A DNA stretch of 64,000 nucleotides from Streptomyces sp. PR69 (GTDB lineage Bacteria; Actinomycetota; Actinomycetes; Streptomycetales; Streptomycetaceae): assembly GCF_026420845.1 (NCBI RefSeq), contig NZ_JAOWCB010000012.1, forward strand, positions 122,896 to 186,895, read 5' to 3'. Under the pieces are notes generated by a model. That model did not search any database and had not been told where the DNA came from. It was given only the letters and a program-made list of their open reading frames with translations. Shown here one piece after another: positions 36,694-46,776 of this stretch. The translations under genes and the position numbers were made by a program. The stretch's first letter is position 1. Each line of letters starts with the position of its first letter.

Positions 36694-37278
36694 ATGATCA
36701 CGCTCACCAAGGAAGACGGGCCGGCGGACCTGGACGGAGTGACCCATCTGTCCATCGGCGTGTCCTGGGACCCCACGGCCGGGAGCAGCGGCGGGGTGCT
36801 GGGCAAGCTGCGCCGCAAACAGGGCACCGACCTCGACCTGATCGCCATCGCCATGCATGACGGGGAGCCGGTGCGCCTGGCGGGTCTCGACTCACTCGAC
36901 CCCATGGGCAATGGCTCGCTGGTCCACAGCGGCGACAACCAGACCGGCCACGGGGACGGTGACGATGAGACGGTGACCGTCGAGTTCGCCCGGATCCCGC
37001 CGCACATCACGTCCATCGTGTTCGTCGCCGCCGCGTACAAGAAGGGCAGCTCCTTCCAGAAGGCGCGCAACGTCAGCTTCAAGGTCTACGACGCGACCGG
37101 CGGCAGCTCCCAGCAGGTCGCCGACATCTGGCCCAGCCTGCTCACCCAGGACAACGGCTGCGCTGTGGCCAAGGCGATCCGGGCCGGCGACGCCTGGAAA
37201 CTCGAAGTGATCAACACGACGGGGAAGATCAAGCAGGGCGACGAGCACGCCCTGATGCGCTTCGCCGCCAGCAAGTAG
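36694..37278 (+). CDS. TerD-family stress protein
   Basis: The 194-residue protein starts at ATG 36694 behind GAAGGGGGA. The TerD fold is clear: THLSIGVSWDPT, DLDLIAIAMHDG, the calcium site region SGDNQTGHGDGDDE, and VVFVAAAYKKG-type strands. An ending SFKVYDATGG...GDAWKLEVINTTG completes the family. TerD proteins bind Ca2+ and act in tellurite, oxidative and developmental stress; single genes like this are common in Streptomyces. No other ter genes are adjacent, though a vWA-PP2C-kinase set lies 13 kb away. It lies 143 bases after the anti-sigma gene. Confidence 0.93.
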   Translation: MITLTKEDGPADLDGVTHLSIGVSWDPTAGSSGGVLGKLRRKQGTDLDLIAIAMHDGEPVRLAGLDSLDPMGNGSLVHSGDNQTGHGDGDDETVTVEFARIPPHITSIVFVAAAYKKGSSFQKARNVSFKVYDATGGSSQQVADIWPSLLTQDNGCAVAKAIRAGDAWKLEVINTTGKIKQGDEHALMRFAASK

Positions 37279-37394
37279 TCACAGGGGCGTCGTGAGCAAG
37301 GCGCTTGGCGCTTGGCCACCGCAACCGGCGGCCCGGCGCCCGGCGCTTACGCGCGCCCGACACGGCCCCCGCTAGGTTGCCCCTGAGCAGCGAA

Positions 37395-37419
37395 AAGGCC
37401 CTCCGGGGAGGAGGGCCTT
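37395..37419 (-). terminator. Intrinsic terminator downstream of tRNA-Arg
   Basis: A 10-bp perfect stem (AAGGCCCTCC with GGAGGGCCTT) is followed on the minus strand by TTTTCG. It lies about 20 bases beyond the tRNA 3' end and may also stop terD transcripts. Confidence 0.8.
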
Positions 37420-37437
37420 CGCGTGGTGCGCGCGGTG

Positions 37438-37510
37438 CGCCCCCGGCAGGACTCGAACCTGCGGCCAAGCGCTTAGAAGGCGCCTGCTCTATCCACTGAG
37501 CTACGGGGGC
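37438..37510 (-). tRNA. tRNA-Arg (anticodon UCU)
   Basis: The minus-strand sequence folds as a full cloverleaf: acceptor GCCCCCG/CGGGGGC, D arm GCTC-AGTGGATA-GAGC, anticodon arm GGCGC-CTTCTAA-GCGCT with anticodon TCT, and T arm GCAGG-TTCGAGT-CCTGC. The discriminator base is G and no CCA is encoded. AGA is a rare Arg codon in this GC-rich genome. Confidence 0.95.
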
Positions 37511-37818
37511 CGGTGGTGGCCTCGGTGGCCTGGAGCCCCTGGTAGGTGGTCCGTGACCTTTGCCGGGGACAAGGATAGGGCTCCGTGGGCCTTGGCCCGG
37601 TTGCTTCGCCTGCCTGGCACGATGTGGAGGTTCGGTGAAGCGAACCCGATAATCGCAGGCAGGTGCGATTCACGCAGCGCTTTTCACGTCTCACGTCGCG
37701 GGTGTTGTCTACTCGTTATGCCTGCGCCCCACTCATCCCGTCTGTTCCGGGGCTCCGATCGGCGCGCAGAGATGCTCATACGCTTCAAATATCCCTCAAA
37801 ATTGGGCATTCTTCGCAT
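37511..37818. other. Region between tRNA-Arg and the GTPase gene
   Basis: About 308 bases contain the upstream sequences of both genes. The last 50 bases (AAATATCCCTCAAAATTGGG) are AT-rich for this genome and may hold the GTPase promoter. No gene or clear operator is seen. Confidence 0.4.
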
Positions 37819-39429
37819 GTGGTGACCTTGGATGCACGGCCTCAGCTGATCGACGCACTTTCCGCCCTGCGCGACCGTGTCGCCGCTGTGCGTCTTCCTC
37901 TGCCCCTTCCCGGCGCTCCACGTGCCCGGCAGACCCGTGCCGAGCTTCTCGCGCAGCTCGACGACTATCTCGTGCCCCGGCTCAAAGAGCCAGGAGCGCC
38001 GTTGCTCGCGGTCGTCGGCGGATCCACCGGGGCGGGGAAGTCGACGCTCGTCAACTCGCTTGTCGGGAGGTGCGTCAGCGAGGCCGGGGTGCTCAGGCCC
38101 ACCACACGGACCCCAGTGCTGGCCTGCCATCCCGACGATCACGGCTGGTTCGCGGGGGCGCGGGTGCTGACGCAGCTCACGCGCGTATGGGCGGCTCAGG
38201 AGGACGGCGACGACAGGGCCGGGGGCAAGGGCGCGGGGCAGCGGACGCTGCGAATCGAGACCGTCGGCGCCCTGCCGCGGGGGCTCGCGCTCCTCGACGC
38301 TCCCGACATCGACTCCCTCGTGGTCGAGAACCGGCTGCTGGCCGCCGAGTTGATGTGCGCCGCAGATGTGTGGGTCATGGTGACCACCGCCGCCCGCTAC
38401 GCCGACGCCGTGCCCTGGCATCTGCTGCGTACGGCGAAGGAGTACGACGCCACGCTGGTGACCGTCCTCGACCGGGTGCCGCACCAGGTCATCGAGGAGG
38501 TCTCCCGGCAGTACGCGGCGCTGCTGACCAAGGCCGGTCTGGGGGACGTCCCCCGGTTCACCATCCCCGAGCTGCCCGAGTCCGCGGGCGGCGGCAGCGG
38601 GCTGCTGCCGTACACCGCGGTCGCCCCGCTGTTCTCCTGGCTCGCACACCGGGCGCAGGACCCCGCCGCCCGGCAGCAGGCCGTGGCGCGCACGGCGAAC
38701 GGCGTCATCGACTCGCTCAGCACCCGGATGCCGGAGCTGGCCGGGGCCGCCGCCGCCCAGTACGCAGCCGCCGTGCGGCTGACGGCGGCCGCCGAGGACG
38801 CGTACGCCAGGGAGCGCGAACGCGTCCTGGCCCGGTTGCGGGAGGGGGTCGTGCTCTCCGGTGACGCCCGCACCCGATGGCGGGCCTTCCCCCGCGACAG
38901 CTCCCCGGCGGAGCTGCTGGACTCCCTCGTCTCGGGCCTCTCCGCGCTGCTCCAGTGCGCCGTCGCCGCGGCCGAGGAGCGGGTGCACGAAGCCTGGCGG
39001 CGCGAACCGGCCGCGCGCGCCGTGCTGCGCGCCGGGTCCCGCGGGCGGCTGGACCCGGAGGCCGCCGAGCGGATCGGGATCGACGTACGGCGCTGGCGGC
39101 GCGTGCTGGAGGAGCTCGCCGAGGAAGAGGTCCGCACTCTGGAACGCGGCGCAGCGCCCGATCCCGAGACCGTCGCCGCGCTGCTGGCCACCGCCCTGCT
39201 CGGCGGGCGCAGGGCGCGCGCCGCGGGCGAGCGGCTCGCCGAGCGGACCGGGGCGCAGATCGCGCTCCGGTTGCGCGACAGGGGCGGCGAGCTGACGACG
39301 ACGTACATCGACCGCGTACTGAACGGCGAACGCGACCGCCGTCTCGCGCCGATCGACGCGCTCGATGTGACCCCGGAGCCGCAGGCCGAGCTGATCGCCG
39401 CGCTGTCCCTGCTGCAGAAGGAGAGGTGA
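37819..39429 (+). CDS. Dynamin-like/YfjP-type large GTPase, first of a tandem pair
   Basis: The 536-residue protein is read from GTG 37819 ([14 protein letters not shown]); starts further upstream would add a stretch without coding bias. The G domain has P-loop [21 protein letters not shown] as G2-like, and a G3 LDAPDIDS in which Asp-Ala-Pro-Asp replaces DxxG. The G4 motif is replaced by VTVLDRVPH. The C-terminal half is helical and Glu/Arg-rich, with no clear membrane helix. The next gene encodes a second GTPase with membrane helices, its start six bases after this stop. Tandem dynamin-like GTPases act in sporulation septation in Streptomyces (DynA/DynB); whether this pair is orthologous I cannot tell. 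Confidence 0.8.
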   Translation: MVTLDARPQLIDALSALRDRVAAVRLPLPLPGAPRARQTRAELLAQLDDYLVPRLKEPGAPLLAVVGGSTGAGKSTLVNSLVGRCVSEAGVLRPTTRTPVLACHPDDHGWFAGARVLTQLTRVWAAQEDGDDRAGGKGAGQRTLRIETVGALPRGLALLDAPDIDSLVVENRLLAAELMCAADVWVMVTTAARYADAVPWHLLRTAKEYDATLVTVLDRVPHQVIEEVSRQYAALLTKAGLGDVPRFTIPELPESAGGGSGLLPYTAVAPLFSWLAHRAQDPAARQQAVARTANGVIDSLSTRMPELAGAAAAQYAAAVRLTAAAEDAYARERERVLARLREGVVLSGDARTRWRAFPRDSSPAELLDSLVSGLSALLQCAVAAAEERVHEAWRREPAARAVLRAGSRGRLDPEAAERIGIDVRRWRRVLEELAEEEVRTLERGAAPDPETVAALLATALLGGRRARAAGERLAERTGAQIALRLRDRGGELTTTYIDRVLNGERDRRLAPIDALDVTPEPQAELIAALSLLQKER

Positions 39430-39434
39430 CCGTC

Positions 39435-41375
39435 ATGACAGCCGCCGTCGAGGGCGTCGAGGACGCGGGCGACGCGACCGGGGACGAGACCGGGGACGCG
39501 CCGGGGGAGGAGAGGGAGTGGAGGAAGCCAAGGGAGTCGAGGGAGTCGGGGGAGGAGGAAGGACGTTGGGACGACGGGGTCATCGCCCGGCGTGTCTCGG
39601 CCGCCCGGCAGGAGACAGGGCGGGACGACGCCCCGGACGCGCGGCATGAGCCGGTCGGAGGAACGTACGCCGGACCTCTGAAGACCCGTCTGGACGCCCT
39701 GCGTGAACTGGTCGGACTGTCCGGGACCAGGCTGGACGACGGCACGCTCGCCGAGGCGGGACGCGTCCTCGACGAGGCGGCCGCCCGGCAGCGCCTCTCC
39801 GCACGGCACACCGTCGTGGCGGTCGCGGGGGCGACGGGAAGCGGCAAGTCCACGCTCTTCAACGCGCTTGCCGGGGTGCCGATCTCGGAGACCGGGCTGC
39901 GCAGGCCGACCACCGGGGCCCCCATCGCCTGCACCTGGTCCGAGGGCGCCGCGGGGCTGCTCGACCGGCTCGCCATCCCCGGGCGGCAGCGCCGCAGGCC
40001 GCTGGCGGGCGGCGACGGCGACGAGCAGCTGCACGGCCTCGTCCTCGTCGATCTGCCTGACCACGACTCCGCCCTGGCCGGGCACCGGGCGCAGGTGGAC
40101 CGGGTGCTGGCGCTGGTCGACGCGGTGATCTGGGTCGTCGACCCGGAGAAGTACGCGGACGCCGCGCTGCACGAACGGTATCTGCGGCCGCTGGCCGGGC
40201 ATGCCGAGGTCACGTTCGTGGTGCTCAACCAGATCGACCGGCTCCCGGAGGAGGCCGCCCCTCAGGTCCTCGACGATCTGCGCCGGCTCCTTGACGAGGA
40301 CGGGATCGCCCTGGGCGAACACGGCGAGCCGGGCGCGGCCGTGCACGCCGTCTCCGCGCTCACCGGCGAGGGTGTGGCGGAGCTGCGCGAACAGCTGGGC
40401 CGTTTTGTGCAGGAGCGGACCGCGCCCGCGCGCCGGCTCGCCGCCGACGTGGACGCGACCGCCGCGCGGCTGCGGCGGGCGTATGTCGCCGAGGGGCGGA
40501 CCGGGCTGAGCGAACGGGCGCGCGAGGAGTTCTCCGCCCGGCTCGCCGAGGCCGTCGGAGCCGCCGCCGCGGGCGAGGCGGCGGAACGCGAGTGGCGCAG
40601 AAACGCCGTCCGGGCCTGCGGATCGCCCTGGCTGCGGCTGTGGCGCTGGTACGAGCGGCTGCGCACGCCCGGGCTCGGACGTGCGCAGCCGGACTCCACG
40701 GCCCCGGTGGAGGAGGAGCTCACCGCACGCCAGCGCGTCGAGCACGCGGTGCGTACCGTCGCCGACGAGGCGGCGCACGGACTGCCCGGACCCTGGCGCG
40801 CCGCGGTGCGCGAGGCCGCGGCGCGCGGTGCGCGGGGGCTGCCGGAAGCGCTTGACGAACTGGCGGCGCGCGAGGCGGCGCGGCTCGGCGGGCGGCCGCT
40901 GCGTCCCGGGTGGTGGCCGGCCGCGGTGTTCGTCCAGGCCGCGATGACGCTTCTTCAGTTCTTCGGCGGGCTCTGGCTGACGGGCCAGATCCTCGGCGTG
41001 CTGCAACCGGGGCTGATGGCCCCGGTGTCGGTGATGCTCGCCGGGATCGTGGGCGGTCCGCTGGTCGAATGGGGGTGCGCGGCGGCGGTGAAGGGGCCCG
41101 CGCGGCGGTACGGGCAGGACGCCCGGCGGCGGCTGACGGAGGCGGCCGCGGCGTGCGGCAGGGCGCGGGTGCTCGATCCGGTCGCGGCGGAGCTGATGCG
41201 CTACCGGGAGGTGCGGGAGCAGTACGGCACGGTCTGCGGCAGCGGGGTGCTGCTCGGCGGGCCGGGGGCGCGGCCCGGTCTGCGGGCCGGTGCACGCCCG
41301 GACGGGCCGGCCGGACTCCGGGCGGCGGTCGCGCGCGGGACCGCGCCGAGCGGCATGGCGCGCGCCTCCGGCTGA
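39435..41375 (+). CDS. YfjP-family membrane-associated GTPase, second of the pair
   Basis: The 646-residue protein starts at ATG 39435, with its ribosome site GAGAGGTGA formed by the end of the previous gene. An acidic disordered N terminus (1 to about 70) precedes a G domain with P-loop AGATGSGKST, switch RRPTTGAPIA, DLPDHDS (G3), NQID (G4) and SALTGEG (G5). A helical region follows, and two hydrophobic segments near 495-525 and 528-550 (AAVFVQAAMTLLQFFGGLWL, APVSVMLAGIVGGPLVEWG) anchor it in the membrane. Together with the upstream GTPase it probably remodels or marks membranes. It lies upstream of ssbB, as in other streptomycetes. Confidence 0.85.
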   Translation: MTAAVEGVEDAGDATGDETGDAPGEEREWRKPRESRESGEEEGRWDDGVIARRVSAARQETGRDDAPDARHEPVGGTYAGPLKTRLDALRELVGLSGTRLDDGTLAEAGRVLDEAAARQRLSARHTVVAVAGATGSGKSTLFNALAGVPISETGLRRPTTGAPIACTWSEGAAGLLDRLAIPGRQRRRPLAGGDGDEQLHGLVLVDLPDHDSALAGHRAQVDRVLALVDAVIWVVDPEKYADAALHERYLRPLAGHAEVTFVVLNQIDRLPEEAAPQVLDDLRRLLDEDGIALGEHGEPGAAVHAVSALTGEGVAELREQLGRFVQERTAPARRLAADVDATAARLRRAYVAEGRTGLSERAREEFSARLAEAVGAAAAGEAAEREWRRNAVRACGSPWLRLWRWYERLRTPGLGRAQPDSTAPVEEELTARQRVEHAVRTVADEAAHGLPGPWRAAVREAAARGARGLPEALDELAAREAARLGGRPLRPGWWPAAVFVQAAMTLLQFFGGLWLTGQILGVLQPGLMAPVSVMLAGIVGGPLVEWGCAAAVKGPARRYGQDARRRLTEAAAACGRARVLDPVAAELMRYREVREQYGTVCGSGVLLGGPGARPGLRAGARPDGPAGLRAAVARGTAPSGMARASG

Positions 41376-41459
41376 ACGGCCGGGTTGCGCAACGCCGGGT
41401 CAGGCAACTCCCGGATGCGCGACGCCGGGATGGGCGACTCCCTCGTACGGGTGACGAAC

Positions 41460-41486
41460 TTGTCCACAACCGCCGTGCTGTCCACA
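41460..41486 (+). promoter_or_regulatory. DnaA-box pair upstream of ssbB
   Basis: TTGTCCACA (41460-41468, exact consensus) and CTGTCCACA (41478-41486) lie in the same orientation, ending 73 bases before the ssbB start. Confidence 0.6.
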
Positions 41487-41559
41487 GGCCCCGGCGCGAT
41501 TCTCCTCGGTGCCTCAGCATGGACTCCGTCAGCACGCGCAACGCACGGGGGAGAGCGTC

Positions 41560-41963
41560 ATGAACGACACGATGGTGACGGTCGTGGGCAATGTCGCCAC
41601 GAATGTGGAGTACCGGGAAACGGCGTCCGGGGGATGGCGCGTTTTCGATTCGCCGTGACGCCGCGGCGCCGGCACCGGCAGAGCGGAAGCTGGTCGGACG
41701 GGCCGACGAGCTTCTATACGGTCTTCGCCTGGCGGTCGCTGGCGATGAATCTGGCCGGATCTGTCGGTGTGGGGGAACCACTGCTCGTACACGGACGGTT
41801 GAAGGTAAGGGAAGAGGAACGGGACGGCCGACTGCGGACATTCGTGGACATCGAAGCGGTCGCGGCCGGTCATGATCTGACGCGTGGCACAGCAGCCTTC
41901 CGACGGCCGGTGAAGAGAGCGTCACCCCAGGTGACGGAGGTGGAGCCGACTCCTGTTCCCTGA
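41560..41963 (+). pseudogene. ssbB: Single-stranded DNA-binding protein SsbB, interrupted by a one-base frameshift
   Basis: ATG 41560 (behind GGGGGAGAG) opens MNDTMVTVVGNVATNVEYRE, the canonical SsbB N terminus, but the frame stops at 41658 after 32 codons. The rest of the OB fold continues one frame over, from ARFRFAVTPRRR through DGPTSFYTVFAWRSLAMNLA and VHGRLKVREEERDGRLRTFVDIEA to 41963. Both pieces match contiguous parts of one family. One extra base in the run of five G at 41629-41633 would restore TASGGMARFRF. The downstream piece could start at ATG 41634. A base-call error, a true mutation or programmed frameshifting are all possible. SsbB acts in sporulation-time chromosome segregation in S. 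coelicolor. Confidence 0.88.
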
Positions 41964-42037
41964 CGGGGAGTTGGGGAGACTTGTCGATATGGAAACGCTG
42001 AAAAGAGTGAGGCCCGGGGGGATCGCGCGGGGCGTGC

Positions 42038-42066
42038 GATAACGATTCCGATTCGGAATGGTTATC
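42038..42066. promoter_or_regulatory. 29-base palindrome, operator candidate upstream of the thioester-domain gene
   Basis: The half-site GATAAC-G-ATTCCGA is repeated in inverse around a central T, with one G/G mismatch. The GATAA/TTATC ends resemble Fur/Zur-family operators. It lies about 160 bases before the GTG of the next gene. Confidence 0.55.
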
Positions 42067-42226
42067 AGACGGTAGGGCTGGCCACCGTGCCGTGCCGCCC
42101 TTCTAGGATTTCCGCGGTACTCGCGGTACCTGCGGTACTCGCGATAGTTACGGGGCACTTGAGTCTGCTGGCGAGGCACTCCCCCCACGCGTCATACGTG
42201 ATAAGCCTCGCCCGGAGGGGAATTCT

Positions 42227-43648
42227 GTGTTTGGTGTGTTCTCTGCGTCAGGTGTACGCAGGCGGAGCTCTGCCCGCCGTCGCACCGCCGGGGCCTTGAT
42301 CTCCGGGCTCCTTGCGGCGGGTTCCATACTCGGCGGCGCGGGTGCTGCCGCCGCTGACGACGGTGTCCAGCACCAGGGTGGGGCGGTCGCCACCCTCGAC
42401 GGACTGAAGACCTATGACAAGGCCGAGCTGCACTCGAACGGCAAGACGCAGGAGATCCCCGCGGGCCTGTTCGAGATGACGGTGGACGGCGGCGGCCGGC
42501 TGAAGACGTACTGCATCGACATCCACAACCCCACCCAGGACCAGGCGAAGTACCTGGAGACCCCCTGGAGCCAGACGTCGCTCGGTGACAACGGCGACGC
42601 GGGCAAGATCCTGTGGATCCTGCAGAACTCCTACCCGCAGGTTGACGACCTGGCCGCGCTGGCCCAGAAGGCGGGCACCGGTCCGCTGACGGAGAAGACC
42701 GCCGCGGCCGGCACCCAGGTGGCCATCTGGCGCTTCTCGGACGACGCGGACGTCACGGCCGTCGACACGCAGGCCGAGGCGCTCGCCGACTGGCTGGAGA
42801 AGGAGGCCAAGGAGGTCAAAGAGCCCAAGGCCTCCCTCAGCCTGGAGCCGAACGCCGTCTCCGGCAAGCCGGGCGAGCGGCTCGGGCCCGTGACGGTCAG
42901 CACCGACGCCGGGCAGGTCGCGGTGGCTTCTCCCGCCGACGCCGCCGCCAGCGGCGTCAAGGTCACCGACGAGGCCGGCAAGCCCGTCACCTCCGCGGTC
43001 GACGGCTCCAAGCTGTACTTCGACGTCCCCGCCGGGGCGGCCGACGGCTCGGCGACGCTGACGGTCCAGGCCACCACCTCAGTGCCGGTGGGCCGGGCGT
43101 TCGCCGGCGTCACCAAGAGCCAGACGCAGATCCTGGCCGGGTCCAGCCAGTCCACGGTCTCCGCACATGCCACCGCGACCTGGGCGAAGACGGGCCCGAT
43201 CCCGGCGCTGTCGGCAGAGAAGAACTGCACCGAGGGCGGGGTGGACATCACCGCCTCCAACAAGGGCGACGAGCCGTTCGAGTTCGAGCTGATGGGCGTC
43301 AAGCACTCCATCGCGGCCGGCGACTCCCGCACCGTGACCATCCCGGTCGCCGAGGACCAGGCGTACGACTTCACGATCACCGGCCCGGCCGGCTTCAGCA
43401 AGACGTTCAAGGGCGTCCTGGACTGCGAGACGGCCGGCACCCCCGAGCCGGGCGGCGAGACACCGTCGTCCCAGCCCAGCCCGGCCACGGCCGGCGGCGG
43501 CTCCGGCGCCCCGCAGGGCGACAACCTCGCCGAGACCGGCAGCTCCAGCGCCACGCCGGTGATCGCGGGCATCGCGATCGTCATGGTGCTGGCCGGCGGC
43601 GGAGCGGTCTTCTTCCTCCGCAAGAAGAAGGCGGTCGCCGGGGAGTAA
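42227..43648 (+). CDS. Thioester-domain (TQXA) cell-wall protein with LAETG sortase signal
   Basis: The 473-residue protein starts at GTG 42227, six bases after GGAGGGG. A signal peptide (to about 45, GAGAAAADD) leads to a thioester domain at about 50-190. The Cys in TYCIDIH and the Gln in GTQVAIWRFSD are the pair expected to form an internal thioester. A stalk with an Ig-like region (about 200-400) follows, then a Pro/Gly segment. The sorting signal is LAETG near 434, a hydrophobic stretch (VIAGIAIVMVLAGGGAVFFL) and RKKK. LAxTG is the class E sortase motif in Streptomyces, so it is probably wall-anchored. Thioester adhesins of Gram-positive pathogens bind host proteins covalently; the partner here is unknown. 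Confidence 0.9.
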   Translation: MFGVFSASGVRRRSSARRRTAGALISGLLAAGSILGGAGAAAADDGVQHQGGAVATLDGLKTYDKAELHSNGKTQEIPAGLFEMTVDGGGRLKTYCIDIHNPTQDQAKYLETPWSQTSLGDNGDAGKILWILQNSYPQVDDLAALAQKAGTGPLTEKTAAAGTQVAIWRFSDDADVTAVDTQAEALADWLEKEAKEVKEPKASLSLEPNAVSGKPGERLGPVTVSTDAGQVAVASPADAAASGVKVTDEAGKPVTSAVDGSKLYFDVPAGAADGSATLTVQATTSVPVGRAFAGVTKSQTQILAGSSQSTVSAHATATWAKTGPIPALSAEKNCTEGGVDITASNKGDEPFEFELMGVKHSIAAGDSRTVTIPVAEDQAYDFTITGPAGFSKTFKGVLDCETAGTPEPGGETPSSQPSPATAGGGSGAPQGDNLAETGSSSATPVIAGIAIVMVLAGGGAVFFLRKKKAVAGE

Positions 43649-43668
43649 GCGCCCCGCACACAAGGTGA

Positions 43669-43705
43669 CGGCCCCGGCACGCCCCGCACAGGCGCGCCGG
43701 GGCCG
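43669..43705 (+). terminator. Hairpin downstream of the thioester-domain gene
   Basis: CGGCCCCGGC and GCCGGGGCCG pair over 10 bp around a 17-base loop, 20 bases after the stop. Confidence 0.5.
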
Positions 43706-43805
43706 CGCCGCACCCACCGGCGCGGAACCGGTTTTCGTCAGGGGACGGGCGTCAGGCAAGATGGGTGTATCTCTGCCCACTCACTTATCTGCCGGACGGT
43801 TTCTC

Positions 43806-45470
<1,665 letters not shown>

Positions 45471-45475
45471 ACCAC

Positions 45476-45940
45476 GTGGCCAGACACCGCTACAGCTGCC
45501 CCCTCCGCTGGTCGGACATGGACGCCTTCGGGCATGTCAACAACGTCGTCTTCCTCCGCTATCTGGAGGAGGCGCGGATCGACTTCATGTTCCGGCTGGC
45601 GCCGGGGAACGGCAGTCCGTCGTTCTCTGGCGGGTCCGTGGTGGCCCGCCACGAGATCGACTATCTGCGTCCGCTGGTCCACCGGCATGAGCCGGTCACC
45701 ATTGAGTCATGGGTGACGAAGATCGGCGCGGCGTCGCTGACGATCGCGTACGAGATCAAGGACCCGGACCAGGTGTACGTGAGGGCCTCGACCGTCGTCG
45801 TGCCGTACGACCTGCAGGCCGGGCGGCCCCGCCGGATCTCCGCGGAGGAGCGGTCGTTCCTGGAGGAGTTCGTCGATGACGCCGCCGAGGGTGCTGCCGC
45901 CGACGACGCCGCTGCCGCCGAGGGTGCTTTCGCCGCATGA
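45476..45940 (+). CDS. Acyl-CoA thioesterase, 4HBT hotdog fold
   Basis: The 154-residue protein starts at GTG 45476, five bases after the ettA stop. The hotdog motif CPLRWSDMDAFGHVNNVVFLRYLEEARI contains the catalytic Asp of the 4-hydroxybenzoyl-CoA thioesterase group, and RHEIDYLRPL and PVTIESWVTKIG are typical. It hydrolyses an acyl-CoA in the cytoplasm; the chain length is unknown. The C terminus has an Ala/Asp-rich tail of about 20 residues. It overlaps the next gene by ATGA. Confidence 0.9.
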   Translation: MARHRYSCPLRWSDMDAFGHVNNVVFLRYLEEARIDFMFRLAPGNGSPSFSGGSVVARHEIDYLRPLVHRHEPVTIESWVTKIGAASLTIAYEIKDPDQVYVRASTVVVPYDLQAGRPRRISAEERSFLEEFVDDAAEGAAADDAAAAEGAFAA

Positions 45941-46602
45941 CCGCACCCGTGCAGAGTCTGCACTTCGCCGACGCGAGGGAGGCGGAGGACCTGTCCGCCT
46001 TCCTCGCCCGGCTGCTCCACTACGATCGCGCCGCCGCCGTCCGCCTCCAGGCCGGGGGCGGCGCGCTCGCCGTTTTCGGCCGGCCGCCGTCCTTCGAGGT
46101 GCTGGCGATCCGCACGGCACGCCTGAGCCACCCCGTGGAACTGGACGTCACCGTGTCGGCGGGCGAACTGCTGGAGTCGCTCGGCGGCCGGGAGATCCCC
46201 GTGCCCGCCGCTGTCACCGGACCGGCGTGGGCGGGGGTGCTGCCGCCGCGCGGCGGCTGGCGTGAGCTGCCCGGGCTGCCCGGTGTGGCCGAGATGCGCG
46301 GGGCGGTGACGGCCGCGGTCGCCGAGTTCCGCAGGCGCGACGAGGCGCTGCCCGCCGAGCGCCGCACCCGCGCGGAGCGCGATCGCATCGGCCGGGAGAT
46401 CTGGTCCCGCGGCATCGGCTCGACCGGGCTGCCGCTGCGCGCCGTGCACGCCGCGCAGTCGCTGGGCTTTCTGCGCCCCGGCGTGCCGGTGGCGCTGCTG
46501 TCCTCGGGTTCCTGGCTGCGGCTGCGCACCCCCTTCGGGTCGGTCGCCGTCCGCACCAACGGAATCGGCGGGCTCAGCGTCACCCCCGTGCGCCCCGCGT
46601 GA
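45937..46602 (+). CDS. Conserved hypothetical protein of the ettA operon
   Basis: The 221-residue protein starts at ATG 45937 in ATGA overlap with the thioesterase. It is soluble, with no signal peptide or membrane segment. Two regions look structured: residues 1-85 (SLHFADAREAEDLSAFLARLLHYDRAAAVRLQ), and 150-221 with LPLRAVHAAQSLGFLRPG and GSWLRLRTPFGSVAVR. I recognise no family. Coupling to ettA and a thioesterase suggests a housekeeping role rather than an accessory one. Confidence 0.75.
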   Translation: MTAPVQSLHFADAREAEDLSAFLARLLHYDRAAAVRLQAGGGALAVFGRPPSFEVLAIRTARLSHPVELDVTVSAGELLESLGGREIPVPAAVTGPAWAGVLPPRGGWRELPGLPGVAEMRGAVTAAVAEFRRRDEALPAERRTRAERDRIGREIWSRGIGSTGLPLRAVHAAQSLGFLRPGVPVALLSSGSWLRLRTPFGSVAVRTNGIGGLSVTPVRPA

Positions 46603-46649
46603 GCGCGCGAGCGCCTGCTTAAGCCGCGCCCGACGGGGCAGACGCGGCT

Positions 46650-46680
46650 CATGGCGCATCGTGCATGCGGCAGCGCCATG
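46650..46680. promoter_or_regulatory. Inverted repeat upstream of the IclR gene
   Basis: CATGGCGC (46650-46657) and GCGCCATG (46673-46680) are perfect complements with 15 bases between, about 100 bases before the IclR start. GCGGAAGCGAGC repeats follow at about 46685-46745. It could be an autoregulatory site. Confidence 0.4.
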
Positions 46681-46776
46681 CGCAACGCGGAAGCGAGCAC
46701 GAGCAAGCGGAAGCGAGCTGTTGCGAGCGGAAGCGAGCGGAGGCCAAAGCCACGGCGCTGGGGATGTGGGGTGCGG

